A program made the position numbers and the translations under genes. From assembly GCA_964020975.1 (NCBI GenBank), contig OZ026617.1:30031859-30095858 (forward strand): a stretch of DNA of 64,000 nt, in the 5' to 3' direction. This stretch comes from Hermodice carunculata. Lineage: Eukaryota > Annelida > Polychaeta > Eunicida > Amphinomidae. Numbering within the stretch: position 1 is the first letter of the stretch; the number at the start of each line of letters is the position of its first letter. The notes under the pieces are model-generated. The model was not told where the DNA came from. It saw nothing but the letters and a program-made list of their open reading frames with translations, and did not search any database. Below, piece by piece: positions 13,619-24,160 of the stretch.

Positions 13619-14745
13619 CATTAATGTTTGCATTTCGTCGAGCATGAAAACTATTCATCATGCCAGGGAAATATAAGTTCAATGACAGCTACAGCATGAA
13701 GAATACAAAGAATGGATTTTGTGTATGCCGAGTGATCAACACAAGGCTCACTGTAGCATATGCAGCAGATCATTCGATGTAGTGTGCATGGGGGACACAG
13801 CCTTGCATACATGAATAGCCACATGAAATCCAAAATAAACCTACTGTAATAAAGTTTGATATAACAATAAGTTTTGTTTAATAGATAGTGTCTGGCATTA
13901 TAAGGTTTGTTTAATGGATAGTGTCTGGCATTATTTATGATTTTGTTTTCTGTTAAACTCATGGGTAAGATAACATGGCAGTTAAGGGGGTGTGGTGGGG
14001 GTTCGGGAGTGGGCGATAATATTATGATCACACAATGTAAACAAAAACTCAATAGGCCAGCTGGTTCACTCCCTGCCTTGCACATTGATGTTTTAATTCA
14101 TAAACACATCAGATGCACCATGCATTTTTACTTTGTTTTTCTTTCTTGGGGGGTAAGCGTAGTGGCTGGGTGGTGAAGCGAGCTTTACGTGACAGTGAAC
14201 GGGAACTTAAAATAACTGGGTGTTCTTAATACAGGCATTTACAGCCTTCATGTGATTGCAAATTGATATGTTGCCCTGTGTAGTGGGGATGGGAGGTGGT
14301 TAGGACAGTGTGATGGGGGAACTGGATGTTGTAGGGTCACTAGTGTACTTTTAACTGAAAAACTGATTATCAGCTCAACCTCTATAATCAGGTTTTGTAT
14401 TTATTTTATTTTTTTTTTAATTTCCCTCTTAGTTATGAACATCTTGTTCAAATTTTAGAGTGAAGTGACTTTTGCGAGTCTAGCTTGGATGTCAGCACCA
14501 ACCATCAGTATCACCACAGGACGTACTGATGTCACATGAAAGGCTGAGGGCATTTGCACAATGAGGGCAACAGAGTGTCGCGTACTATTCGATGAAGAGC
14601 TGCGAACTTAATTCAGATTTATCTTCCATGATGTTCCTTGACAGTGCTATTGCCAACTCATTCCAGTGAGGAGAGCGAAAATCTGCATATCTGTGCAATC
14701 ATGGGTTAGCCCTGTACTTTAGACACAAACTGTCAAAAAAAAAAA
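13619..14745. other. No gene recognised; 33-bp tandem duplication
   Basis: A 33-base unit (TTTGTTTAATAGATAGTGTC plus CTGGCATTAT) occurs twice at about 13871-13936. The rest, including short frames on both strands, shows no domain. The last 300 bases may be degraded sequence of the recombinase element that starts at 14750. Confidence 0.5.
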
Positions 14746-14749
14746 AGAA

Positions 14750-15345
14750 AGATGTGACTTCATACGTACTCTTATTTGACAAGTCCCTCAACAAAAGTTT
14801 GACACATAAATTTACCCTACTTCTGGCTCTGTTGACCAGCCAGCGATTTCAAACGCTCCAAGCAATTAACTTACTAAGTTTACACAATGATAACAAGTCT
14901 ATTATTATATATGTAAACAAACTGTTAAAGATATCTTGGTCAGGCAAACACTTGGCACCCATTACTGTTCAAGCCTATCCTGAGGCAGACATATGTGTAG
15001 TACAACATATGACAGTTTATCTGCACAAAACAGCAGAATTCAGAATGACTGACCAGCTCTTGCTCACCACACAGAAGCCATATAGAGCTGCCTCTAGGGA
15101 CACTATAAGCCACTGGCCAAAAAAGTGGTTAGCATATGCAGCGATAGACACTACATGTAATACCTTTTCCACACGCAGCACAAAGTCTCCCAGTTCATCT
15201 GCCAAACAGGCAGCTGGAGTACCAATGGAGAACATTTTACAAGCCGCAGGCTGGTCGAACTCATCAACTTTTGAAAAATTTTATAACAAACCTGTTGTTA
15301 AACAAAATGTTATGTGTGTCCGAGATCTTTTGACAATGTAATTTT
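14750..15345 (+). mobile_element. DIRS-type tyrosine recombinase, catalytic part (fossil)
   Basis: An open stretch of about 195 codons reads as the C-terminal catalytic region of a DIRS-like tyrosine recombinase: LLALLTSQRFQTL (core arginine region), SWSGKHLAPITVQAYPE, QKPYRAASRDTISHWPKKWL, STRSTKSP, then MENILQAAGWSNSSTFEKFY carrying the C-terminal tyrosine context. The fold belongs to the integrase/XerD-like superfamily that inserts circular DIRS DNA. The left part and all other element genes are missing, so the copy is dead as an element. It overlaps in content with the 8.4-8.7 kb piece and is therefore a separate insertion. Confidence 0.85.
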
Positions 15346-16130
15346 TCTTAAAAAAGACAATTTTTTCAGAACATTGGCATATATTCGTGACAGAATTATC
15401 CTGGTAAGCTTAGTCTGGGCTACCTATTGGGCTTAACACCTTTAGGCGTTATTTTCTTTAATTGGTTTTTTGAAGTATTTGAGCAAAATAAATGTTTTAA
15501 CTAGTTTTCTGACTGGTTTGTGTGGGTTCTACTTTGGTTCCCTCATGGATCTAGAGTCTCTTTGGGTTTTGTACGTAAAACCGTGAGTTTTGTAAGAATA
15601 GCAGTCAAACACGCTAAGCATTTGGCCACATTAGCTAGTATGGATACAGGAAGTAAGGTTTTCATATTCTATGGTGGTCGGACCACGCGGCTTTGTTTAC
15701 TCCCTCACAACTAGGTCACGCCAGTCGAAGCCATGATGACCACAACCAATAACTGTTGAACATTTCAGACAATAATGGTTGAAGAATGGGACCGAAAACG
15801 CTATTTCGACAAAAATTTCCAGGGCTCTATCATATATCGTGCGATAAGTTAATTATTTGCAACAGATCGAATGTTTTACGCAAATTCAAGAGCTCCAGGC
15901 TGTGCATTCAATAGTCCTTGCGGCTCTTCGTGCCAGCGTGTGGATTATTTTGAACACTGGATGCACAACCTCTTGTCCTTTAACTAATACATAACTTATA
16001 TTCTCATCGTGTCGCAAAGGGGTAGACTTTGCACGTGGTAACCAATAATGTTATTGATCACAATAACTGAGCCACTTGTAGTTTGACGCTATTTTTAAGT
16101 TGAGTAGCCTAGCAAGACCTACCAAGTAAC
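15346..16130. other. No gene recognised
   Basis: Mixed-composition sequence between the recombinase fossil and the LTR element. I see no domain, terminal repeat or exon. The first 150 bases could be 3' untranslated sequence of the DIRS fossil. Confidence 0.5.
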
Positions 16131-16134
16131 AGCT

Positions 16135-17040
16135 TGTAAGGTTTTGCAGGCAAATACTGCAGTAATGTGTCACGCAGGCAATATATTATTTTATTATACC
16201 TCAGTATGCTGCACCTATGTTGTTTGGGCGCAGTGCAATGCAGGCAAACTGCAGGTGATGGTTATATATAACAATATGTTCTTGATGCTTGGTTTAAATC
16301 ATATTTCAAAATAGGATCCATATTTCATGGCAGTATGGGAATATTATGTGGAGCATTGACTTGTGTAATATTAATTCGGCTTGCACCAAAATTGTGTGAA
16401 TATTATCAGGATGATACTTGTAGCATACGTATTATCACATTAATTCGACTTGTACAAAATTGTGATGACACTCGTAGCGTACGTGTTATCACATACGTGG
16501 CGGAGTATACTCAAGTATTTAACAGTCTTATCACTATCAGGTTGTTAGTTCTGACACTTAATGATGGGGTGCGGTGTAAGTGTTATTGCTGCAGATCGTG
16601 AGTCTTTATCGTTTGTGGATAGTTTTATTATACATACCGATGTATTTGGAGTGTTTTCAATTGAGTTGTATCTTTTCGTGTATACGGCAATGTAAGACGA
16701 CCAGATCAGATGTGTGGGAAATGTACCGAAACTGTACGTGAGTCGGCAATTCTGAAGTGTGCTGACCAGCAGATTTGAAGTAACAGCATTAATAAACCCC
16801 AGAGGATTCGTGACTATGGAAGTGTTTTATTATCCACCATTTTGAATATGATTGAAGTTATACACGATAAAAAAAATGATATATATATCTGTATTGTGAG
16901 AAATAAAGGAGTTCGTTTTGTTTTATTCCAACTGACCACATGGTGTTGCCTATTCATTTCTTAAGCAGAACAGCAATCTTCTGCGTATGTCAGCAGCGTT
17001 AGTGCGCAGCCTTATACATAAAGTGGGGGACCACTTTACA
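16135..17040 (+). repeat. 5' LTR (906 bp)
   Basis: Direct repeat of 19236-20141. It contains an AATAAA-type signal (about 16900, GAGAAATAAAGG). It also holds an internal imperfect duplication of about 65 bases (TTAATTCGGCTTGCACCAAA versus TTAATTCGACTTGTACAAAA, then TAGCATACGT versus TAGCGTACGT). An 88-codon frame (16335-16601) lies over this duplication. It is preserved in both LTRs, but with so few differences between them conservation says little. Confidence 0.95.
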
Positions 17041-17041
17041 A

Positions 17042-17058
17042 TGGCGAGCTTGCCAGGA
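17042..17058 (+). other. Probable tRNA primer-binding site
   Basis: TGGCGAGCTTGCCAGGA starts one base after the 5' LTR. Its complement ends in CGCCA, as expected for a tRNA 3' end with CCA, and resembles the acceptor/T-arm end of tRNA-Arg (GGCTCGCCA-type), differing at about two positions from the form I recall. Priming by tRNA-Arg is an inference. Confidence 0.55.
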
Positions 17059-17192
17059 TGGACCAAGGAAAGAGTGACCCTGCCCTAACTACAACCAACA
17101 AGATGCAGAATGACACAAAAGGCAAGGAGAAAAAGAGAGATGTATCGCCCCGAGGAACGCCAGGCCGTCTGACAGATTATTGGGTGCAGTAA
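17058..17192 (+). CDS. Short basic leader ORF in LTR element (44 aa)
   Basis: The first ATG inside the element opens a 44-residue frame, MDQGKSDPALTT at its start and GRLTDYWVQ at its end, with a lysine-rich middle (KGKEKKRD). The C-terminal LTDYW resembles short aromatic motifs seen at the end of some retroelement leader peptides, but I know no firm homologue. Position right after the primer site fits the start of a gag-like product. It could equally be an untranslated leader. Confidence 0.35.
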   Translation: MDQGKSDPALTTTNKMQNDTKGKEKKRDVSPRGTPGRLTDYWVQ

Positions 17193-17291
17193 TAGTCGTT
17201 TTAAGGTGGGATTTTCCTTTCATTGTTGTTTCATCTCGTAGTTGACGAGCGGGACTTTTATTACCTTAAGGGTAGTACTCAACCAACCACC

Positions 17292-17774
17292 ATGCAGCTC
17301 CGGGGTTTCATCAGGGCTAACCCTGAATTTCAATCATTCAGGCTGAGTCCCTTTGTTGTTGTTCGGATTGTAATTGAAGAACAGTCATTCAGGTTTAGAC
17401 AGGAGGAAACAAGCTTCGCCAAGCTGCTGCATGATTTTGCCGAGACATACTGGTCTGATGAGACATGGAAAGCTGCCAATACTGATCTAGTCCAGGTCAT
17501 CCAGAACATTTCATTTTTCTTGAAACAACACAGGGAAAACGTGAACCTGATATGGCGTCTAGTAGAAATGCACTTGATGGAGAAAAATCATTTCTTCAGA
17601 CTTAGTAATACTCTCATTGACATCGGAAGGCAGTATGCGAGGGCTGCCCAGGAAAGAATACACAAACTAAATGGCTATCACAGAAAAAGATGGGACAGAG
17701 TGGCCAGTGAACGCCAGGCGGGTATCGGCAAGAACTTATCCCTGATTGACCGCTACAACTCCTTACGGGAGTAA
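17292..17774 (+). CDS. Unrecognised helical protein of the LTR element (~160 aa)
   Basis: The first ATG of the main internal frame is at 17292 (MQLRGFIRANPEF); the frame is open from about 17223. The product is rich in aromatic and charged residues and looks mostly helical (e.g. FAKLLHDFAETYWSDETW, LVQVIQNISFFLKQHRENV). It ends with a basic segment (YHRKRWDRVASERQAG). There is no zinc knuckle, protease or polymerase motif. A divergent gag/matrix-like protein is possible, and captured host sequence is another option. I do not recognise it. Confidence 0.5.
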   Translation: MQLRGFIRANPEFQSFRLSPFVVVRIVIEEQSFRFRQEETSFAKLLHDFAETYWSDETWKAANTDLVQVIQNISFFLKQHRENVNLIWRLVEMHLMEKNHFFRLSNTLIDIGRQYARAAQERIHKLNGYHRKRWDRVASERQAGIGKNLSLIDRYNSLRE

Positions 17775-19219
17775 ACTGTGGACTGAATTTAAAGGTGGCC
17801 TGCACCAGAGGTTAGTATCTGAGACTATGTCGGGTGGTGAATGTCAGAGTGTATTGGCCAGTATTCTTCAAAGATTGTCGATTATTATTAACATGGTAAT
17901 TATAAGATTTAGATTGGTTGACCATGAAGTTAAATGTAATCATGGAGTGAAATGATATTTGTATTGTATATTGTTATCAAATTAATATACTTGTTTTAAT
18001 TGGGAATGGGACATCTGGTGTCCAGCCAAGTGACCAGTCATGTTTGTAGGAGTCTCAGCGTGAAGGTCTCCTCCTTTGCAATATAATAAGAGCCCATGGG
18101 ATTTTACGTTTGGGTCCCAGAAGACGTGTTTGGCGTGAGCCTAAAAGATACGTTAATTAAGTTGAGGTAACTAACCCATTAACAGTAATCCTGTGTCTGG
18201 TGCATTTGGGAACTCCTTTGGGAGAGGTATATTATGAACTCCTTCGGGAGAGGTATGAGTTCTGATCAAACTCTTTAAAAGTTACAGCCAACGGCATGGT
18301 TGTGAAATTGTGAAAAAGTATTTAGATGTGAGTTTTAGGTGAAACTTTAGAACAGTTGGAACAAGAAATGATATTGCTTTCAAAACACAATTCTGACAAA
18401 CAGGCACACCTTCAGTCTGCCTCAAATTCAGCTGAACCTGCCAAGTCTGTGTTTAAACCCGTTTCTTTTAATTTTGGATCTCCAAGTTCGGACAAACTAT
18501 TCGCTTCCCAAACTTCTTCTGCACATGCGCCAAACGACTCTAACAGTGCCTAAGTTCCATTCATGTTTTTGCCACTTATACGGTTCCGTCACGTGGAGTT
18601 GGGGGAACTGGTATGGGTTAATATAGCATATGCACAAATGCTATGGTGAACATTCTTGCTTGGAGCTTCTCCTCTGTTGTTTAAGTTCATTATGTATGAG
18701 TAACTGTTCCTGTTAAAGTTGTGTGAATTCGCATTGTTATGCTGTGTATGTTGGTATTGCTGGTCCATATTGTGGAATTTTTAACCTATATCTGCTAACA
18801 GTACTGCAGATGAAATATGTTGGTATGTCACGACAATGTGGCTATGAAATAGAGCCTTAGTGCGTTGTGCTATACTTGTATAGGTATATGTATTCTTGCA
18901 TTTTTAATTGTTAATTTGTATGTATTACATTCCTAACCACTCTCGTTTGCATGTAATTGTAACAGACAGGTGTAGTCTGGCCATTAATTTTAGCAAACTT
19001 TGAATGGTTCTCATGGTTCATGTAACCCAGGTGCACCCTGAGATATCATTCACTGGCTCTGATTGATTGGCGATATACACTATATATATATATATTGTAC
19101 TTCTTCAGATTCTTATAGTAGTAATCCATGTAACTGTTTTTGTTAGTTGGTACCTTCTCTTTAAAGGTGCTGGCGAGCTTGTTTTGGTTTAATTTGTAGT
19201 TTTGAGAGGTTCAAAACTG
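17775..19219 (+). other. Interior of LTR element without recognised domain
   Basis: A 65-codon Ser/Pro/Ala-rich frame at 18356-18553 (KSVFKPVSFNFGSPSSDKLF region) could be another part of a gag-like product. A 24-base word (GAACTCCTTTGGGAGAGGTATATTA-like) is repeated at about 18208-18256. No pol motifs were seen on either strand. Confidence 0.5.
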
Positions 19220-19235
19220 GAAAATGGGGGACGAA
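19220..19235 (+). other. Polypurine tract
   Basis: GGAAAATGGGGGACGAA lies directly before the 3' LTR, the expected place for the plus-strand primer in LTR-element replication. Confidence 0.6.
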
Positions 19236-20141
19236 TGTAAGGTTTTGCAGGCAAATACTGCAGTAATGTGTCACGCAGGCAATATATTATTTTATTATAC
19301 CTCAGTATGCTGCACCTATGTTGTTTGGGCGCAGTGCAATGCAGGCAAACTGCAGGTGATGGTTATATATAACAATATGTTCTTGATGCTTGGTTTAAAT
19401 CATATTTCAAAATAGGATCCATATTTCATGGCAGTTTGGGAATATTATGTGGAGCATTGACTTGTGTAATATTAATTCGGCTTGCACCAAAATTGTGTGA
19501 ATATTATCAGGATGATACTTGTAGCATACGTATTATCACATTAATTCGACTTGTACAAAATTGTGATGACACTCGTAGCGTACGTGTTATCACATACGTG
19601 GCGGAGTATACTCAAGTATTTAACAGTCTTATCACTATCAGGTTGTTAGTTCTGACACTTAATGATGGGGTGTGGTGTAAGTGTTATTGCTGCAGATCGT
19701 GAGTCTTTATCGTTTGTGGATAGTTTTATTATACATACCGATGTATTTGGAGTGTTTTCAATTGAGTTGTATCTTTTCGTGTATACGGCAATGTAAGACG
19801 ACCAGATCAGATGTGTGGGAAATGTACCGAAAATGTACGTGAGTCGGCAATTCTGAAGTGTGCTGACCAGCAGATTTGAAGTAACAGCATTAATAAACCC
19901 CAGAGGATTTGTGACTATGGAAGTGTTTTATTATCCACCATTTTGAATATGATTGAAGTTATACACGATAAAAAAAATGATATATATATCTGTATTGTGA
20001 GAAATAAAGGAGTTCGTTTTGTTTTATTCCAACTGACCACATGGTGTTGCCTATTCATTTCTTAAGCAGAACAGCAATCTTCTGCGTATGTCAGCAGCGT
20101 TAGTGCGCAGCCTTATACATAAAGTGGGGGACCACTTTACA
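19236..20141 (+). repeat. 3' LTR (906 bp)
   Basis: Copy of 16135-17040 at a constant offset of 3101 with about four substitutions by eye. It ends CTTTACA and is followed at once by the target duplication AGCT. Confidence 0.95.
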
Positions 20142-20162
20142 AGCTGTCATGATTGGTTGGTT

Positions 20163-20730
20163 ACAAAACCCTGGGTATTGCACCTTTTCAAAACCCTGGG
20201 ATTCGTGATGTCACAAAACCCAGAGTTTTGCAATCTCACAAAACCCACGGTTTTGTTCTGTTATTTCAAAGTGTTACAAAACCCACGGTTTTCTGGCTGA
20301 ACCGAGGGTTTTAGGAACAAAACTGTGGATTTTGTTCAAAAAATAACAAAACCGAGGGTTTTGTGATCAAAACTCGGGAGTTTTGCTCTTAAACTGTGGG
20401 TTTTGTGCTCAAAACCCAAAGTTTTGCTACAAAAGCCACGGTTTCCTACCAAAACCCTGGGTTTTGTTCATGAAACCCACGGTTTTGTATGCAAAACCCA
20501 GGGTTTTGTCCAAATTGATATCAAAATTCAATAACCGAGCAAAACCCAAAGTTTTGTTACGAAACCCAGGGTTTTGTCCAAAATGATATCAAAATTCAAT
20601 AACGGAGCAAAACCCGAGGTTTTGTTACGAAACCCAGGGTTTTGTGATAAAACCTATGGTTTTGTTAGCATAACTCAGGGTTTTGAAAAGCAAAACCCAC
20701 GGTTTTGTAAACAAAACTCAGGGTTTTGTG
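20163..20730. repeat. Array of ~23 short CAAAACCC/GGGTTTTG palindromes
   Basis: About every 20-25 bases (wider gaps near 20255 and 20520-20600) a 16-17-base imperfect palindrome of the form CAAAACCCNNGGTTTTG recurs, for example at 20189, 20238, 20346, 20450, 20492 and 20690. The centre varies (CTG, CACG, CAGG, CCGAG, CAAA) while the arms stay paired. A block of about 72 bases with the spacer GATATCAAAATTCAATAAC is tandemly duplicated at about 20510-20650. The array begins 20 bases after the LTR element's target duplication and has no coding value. Confidence 0.9.
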
Positions 20731-21240
20731 TATTATTGAACAGTACAACTTCCATAGACGACTCCTTGAGTCATGTCCAAACAACATATTTAAGTCAGAC
20801 CTCAAGAAAGGGGAGCTTAGAGTCTCGAGTCATTATAGGAAACCTTATACTGATTCATGCAACAAGAATTGTATAATAATGTCCCTAGGAAAGGAGGACA
20901 AAATCTCTGGGAACCGAGGTTGGTAGTAACTCACAAATGTGTGTAAATTACGCAAATAATTGTGCTCTGATGCCCTGATTAACACAGGCCTGACAAAGAT
21001 GCCTATCAAGACATGTACCTAGATATTGTGAAAAAACTTTCAAAACCTGCAAGGAAGCGTGTGTATGCAATGACCAGTCTGCTTGCGAAAAAAAATCTTA
21101 CACCTGATGGGCTGAAAGAAAACAAAGAATCGTGGGAAAACTCTTCTATGAAAAGAAAAAATACCATTCAAAGAACGTGGTACCCTTCGGCCGCCTTCAA
21201 TCTCTTTTGCTGTAAGTGAATAGAAATAGTGTACCATAGT
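20731..21240 (+). other. Unrecognised; short basic ORF
   Basis: A frame at 21013-21219 encodes a lysine-rich peptide (KKLSKPARKRVYAMTSLLAK) with no family I recognise and no splice-bounded start. It may be noise or a piece of an old element. Confidence 0.3.
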
Positions 21241-22060
21241 ATCAGGTATAGTTACCTACACAAATACTACTATTGTACACTTGACCTTTGACCTCAAAAA
21301 CATTAGGTCAAATATAGAGATATAACCTTGACTTTCAATAGCCTTCTAAATCACCCTATGTTGCTTCTTTTGTTTTAAGATTTAGATTTCTAGATGCACA
21401 ATGTCACTCAGCAAACTTGTGACCACTGTGTGACCTTGAAAGTTAGGTCAAGGTCAATTATGCTTGCAATGGTGTACTATCATATGCAATTTGAAAGTTC
21501 TGTCTCAAAAGCTTCTGAAGTTATAGTGGGTAAACAAAATTTCAATGAATAGGTCACTGTGACCCAGATACTTGACCTAGTGACCTACTTTTGATTCATG
21601 ACACATTCTTTGGTTGTGATATATGTGTGTATAAAATTTCATGTAACTGACTTAAAAACTTCCTTACTTATACCAATACCACCATTGTGCACTTGACATT
21701 TGACTTCAAAAAGTAGGTCAAATATAGAGCTATGACCTTGATTTTCAATAGGCTTCTAGATCACTCTATGAAGCTTCTTGTGTGTAAGATTTAGATTGCT
21801 AGATGTAGCCTTCCAATAGTTAGAGCGGTAACGTCGCTTAGCACGTGACCACTGCGTGACCTTAAGAATTTCGTCAAGGTCAACTATGCTTGCACACAAA
21901 GTAGGCCATATAGAAGTGTAATATCATGTGCAATTTGAAAGTCCTGTCTCAAAAATTTCTGAAGTAATGGTGGTAAAACCACGGGACAGACTGACGGCGC
22001 CGGGTACGACAATACCCGTCGGGCTCATAAGGCCGAAGGGTAAAAAAAGAAAAACAGATG
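21240..22060 (+). repeat. Dispersed repeat with two ~400-bp halves, AGGTCA-rich
   Basis: Two diverged tandem halves start near 21255 (CTACTATTGTACACTTGACC) and 21670 (CACCATTGTGCACTTGACAT). Each continues through AAGTAGGTCAAATATAGAG-like, CTTCTAGATCAC-like, GTGACCTT...GGTCAAGGTCAA and TGCAATTTGAAAGT words. The right end runs into GACAGACTGACGGCGCCGGG and an A-rich end. Repeats of this wording and tail are abundant in marine invertebrate genomes, molluscs especially. No coding capacity is evident, so it is likely non-autonomous. Confidence 0.8.
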
Positions 22061-23598
22061 CCCACATTGGGTTCTATTTAAATGTTTTGCCACTGTTCAA
22101 GTCCTTTGTTCTGGAATTTGAACAGAAAGTGCCACTTATGCATAAGCTACATGATGATTTAGTAAAGAAATGAACTTACAAAAATTGTGTTTGTGCATTT
22201 TAGAGTTAGTGGATATAATATTTGGATCTTGAGGAATGGCTTTGTCGCTTTGAGCTTCTTGAATTTGTGTGTGCTTCAGATCGTTTGCAGCTCCCTGGGT
22301 TTTGTAGGGCCTGACATTCTCCTATGCCATCCTTGCAGGCCAACAAATGTCTCGCCATCAATTAAGTTTCTAGATGGCAAAAACACCCAGTGGATAAGAC
22401 TGAACAACCCAACTCTGACCACCAAGCTCTATTACGTTTGTACATTAAGGTACCAGCACTGAATGAGGGGTGCAGCTGCCAACCACTTGGAAAAAGTGGA
22501 ACCTGCTACCAGATGCACTTAGAAAGAAGCTCCGCACAACAGCAACAGGCACAAGTGTGACAATCACAGAAGACATGTCTGATCCCGCTGATGCCACAGC
22601 CATTGCTGCAAGTTAATGACTGCATCCATGTGCTGGAGTCATGGATTGCCCTACCACAGACAGCGGGGTGAAATAAATATAGGAGCATCAACATCAATGG
22701 GTCGCTCCTCTTCAGTGGATGGGTTTGGCTTCCACCCAATAGTTCTTGATGTGCATTCCTCCTATGGGGATGAGACCTCAAGTGACCATGGAGGACGACA
22801 TATGTCCCCCAAAACAGAGACCAACTAAAACTAAAATACAAAACGGTCAGAGACTCCAAGTCTAAGCAAGATAAAACTAAGGACAGGGCTAAAGGCACTA
22901 AACACAAAGCAAAGAATTTTTTAAAAGCTGTGAGTAAAAAATATAAGTGCCATATAACTGTACTGTCCGTTGAGTCCAAGTTTTGGAGATGATAGGCTTA
23001 CAAAAGAGAAATAGAGTAGAGATACTGACTCAGATTGTACATCTATTAGCTCATCATTATCTTCCAGCTCTTCATCTACCTCCTTCTTCTCATCATCTTC
23101 CACTTTCTCTTCTTCCTTGGGCAAAGAAGAGGCTAATAGAAACCATTTCAATTCAGTTAAGATAAAGTTATGAAACAGAGTTCCCTCAAAAATCAAAAAG
23201 AAAATTTGGGCAAATGAGTTTGGTTGACTTTAAAGATCTATTTGCAGCTTCACGCAGGCAAGGGTTTCTTTTGAAAGTGCCAAAACTAGATAAAAGACTG
23301 ACCTCCAAACCATTTTGGGTCGGTTCAATGCCTTTAACATTTTCTCTGGAGTATATGTTAAAAAATATCCATCCGAGGCATCCAGTCTTCTGCATGTAAC
23401 TCCCACACTATCATGGAGCTCTTGTGTCTGGGTGGTGATTGGCTGTCCTACCATCAGTGCTTTCAGATGCCCAGGTAGGGGTAGAGAAATATTGCATGGG
23501 CTCAGCCAGACATTGAGCTATAAATGCAATTTAGGTCAAGTTCCAGGCCAGCGCCAGCATCCATGCGCTTTCAGAACACATCCAGACCAAATTCCTTG

Positions 23599-23688
23599 CC
23601 CGCAGGGCCATACTCAAAGACTGCACAACCTCTTCCCGAAGAGAACTTGCTGGAAATACCATGCAGGTCAGCATTGCAATGGGTGTGC
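23599..23688 (+). repeat. 90-bp direct repeat, copy A
   Basis: CCCGCAGGGCCATACTCAAA to GGGTGTGC matches 24050-24139 with about four differences, at a constant 451-bp offset, inside the gag-like remnant. Confidence 0.9.
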
Positions 23689-24049
23689 CTTCCCACACTG
23701 CTGCTTTGTCTGCCAAGAGCTGCATCCAGCCTTCAAATGTTGGAGAGGAAGCCAGTCACACTCCAATGGGCATTATGGGGATAGATACTTCCAGGGCACT
23801 GACAACTGACCCGCTGAGCCAATCACTGTCCCAGGTGTACAGAGTGGCATGCATGAAAGCTCTACCCGATACAGGAAATCAGATTCACATCATTCCTCCA
23901 ACAGAAATTCCAACGCAACCAGGCCTCCTAACAACCATCAAAGCTAAAGTATTCAATCTCCTGCTGGGAGGGAATGATAGATCAGAGCGTGATTTTACAA
24001 TCAGTGGGTTTGTGAATGATGTAAAATGCAGCTATTATTTTATTCCTCC

Positions 24050-24139
24050 CCCGCAGGGCCACACTCAAAGACTGCACAACCTCTTCCCGAAGAGAACTTG
24101 CTGGAAATAGCATCCAGGTCAGCATTCCAATGGGTGTGC
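24050..24139 (+). repeat. 90-bp direct repeat, copy B
   Basis: Second copy of 23599-23688. The sequence on either side differs from that around copy A, so this is a local segmental duplication or gene-conversion tract and not a terminal repeat. Confidence 0.9.
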
Positions 24140-24160
24140 TCAGCTCAAAAGTAAAAGGCT

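Larger units (their letters stand above)
16131..20145 (+). mobile_element. Young LTR retroelement, non-autonomous, ends look whole
   Basis: Two 906-bp direct repeats (16135-17040 and 19236-20141) begin TGTAA and end TTACA, and are flanked by the 4-bp duplication AGCT (16131-16134, 20142-20145). The 2195-bp interior starts with a likely tRNA primer site and ends in a purine-rich tract. By eye the LTRs differ at only about four positions in 906, under 0.5 percent, so insertion is recent. No reverse transcriptase, RNase H, protease or integrase motif is visible inside. The element therefore looks structurally whole but non-autonomous. The terminal TG...CA pair and 4-bp duplication fit Ty3/Gypsy-like integration; the family is not proven. 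Confidence 0.93.
22070..24160 (+). mobile_element. Retroelement gag-like remnant with Cys/His-rich region
   Basis: Pieces of a gag-like product are visible. One is an acidic/Ser-rich linker around 23030-23120. Another is a segment at 23200-23400 (FAASRRQGFLLKVPKLDKRL). A Cys/His cluster lies near 23640-23745 (CWKYHAG, CAFPHCCFVCQELHPAFKC), spaced like the C-terminal zinc-binding cluster of gag-like proteins in several invertebrate retroelements (CxxFN-G-C...C-H-C-C-H-C). The family is probably DIRS-type or related, but no recombinase or reverse transcriptase is adjacent. The copy is broken in many places and old. Confidence 0.45.

Noticed and set aside
13651-14085. 144-codon minus-strand frame
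   Set aside because: Cysteine/isoleucine-rich with no domain; overlaps a 33-bp tandem duplication and the end of the hAT-like element.
15520-15714. Short plus-strand frame between the recombinase fossil and the LTR element
   Set aside because: No domain, no splice signals, composition like the surrounding non-coding DNA.
20163-20730. Palindrome array as a telomere remnant
   Set aside because: Units alternate orientation within each palindrome, whereas telomere repeats run in one direction.
22506-22979. 157-codon minus-strand frame rich in Leu/Cys
   Set aside because: Opposite strand of the gag-like remnant; no signal peptide or domain pattern that I would trust.
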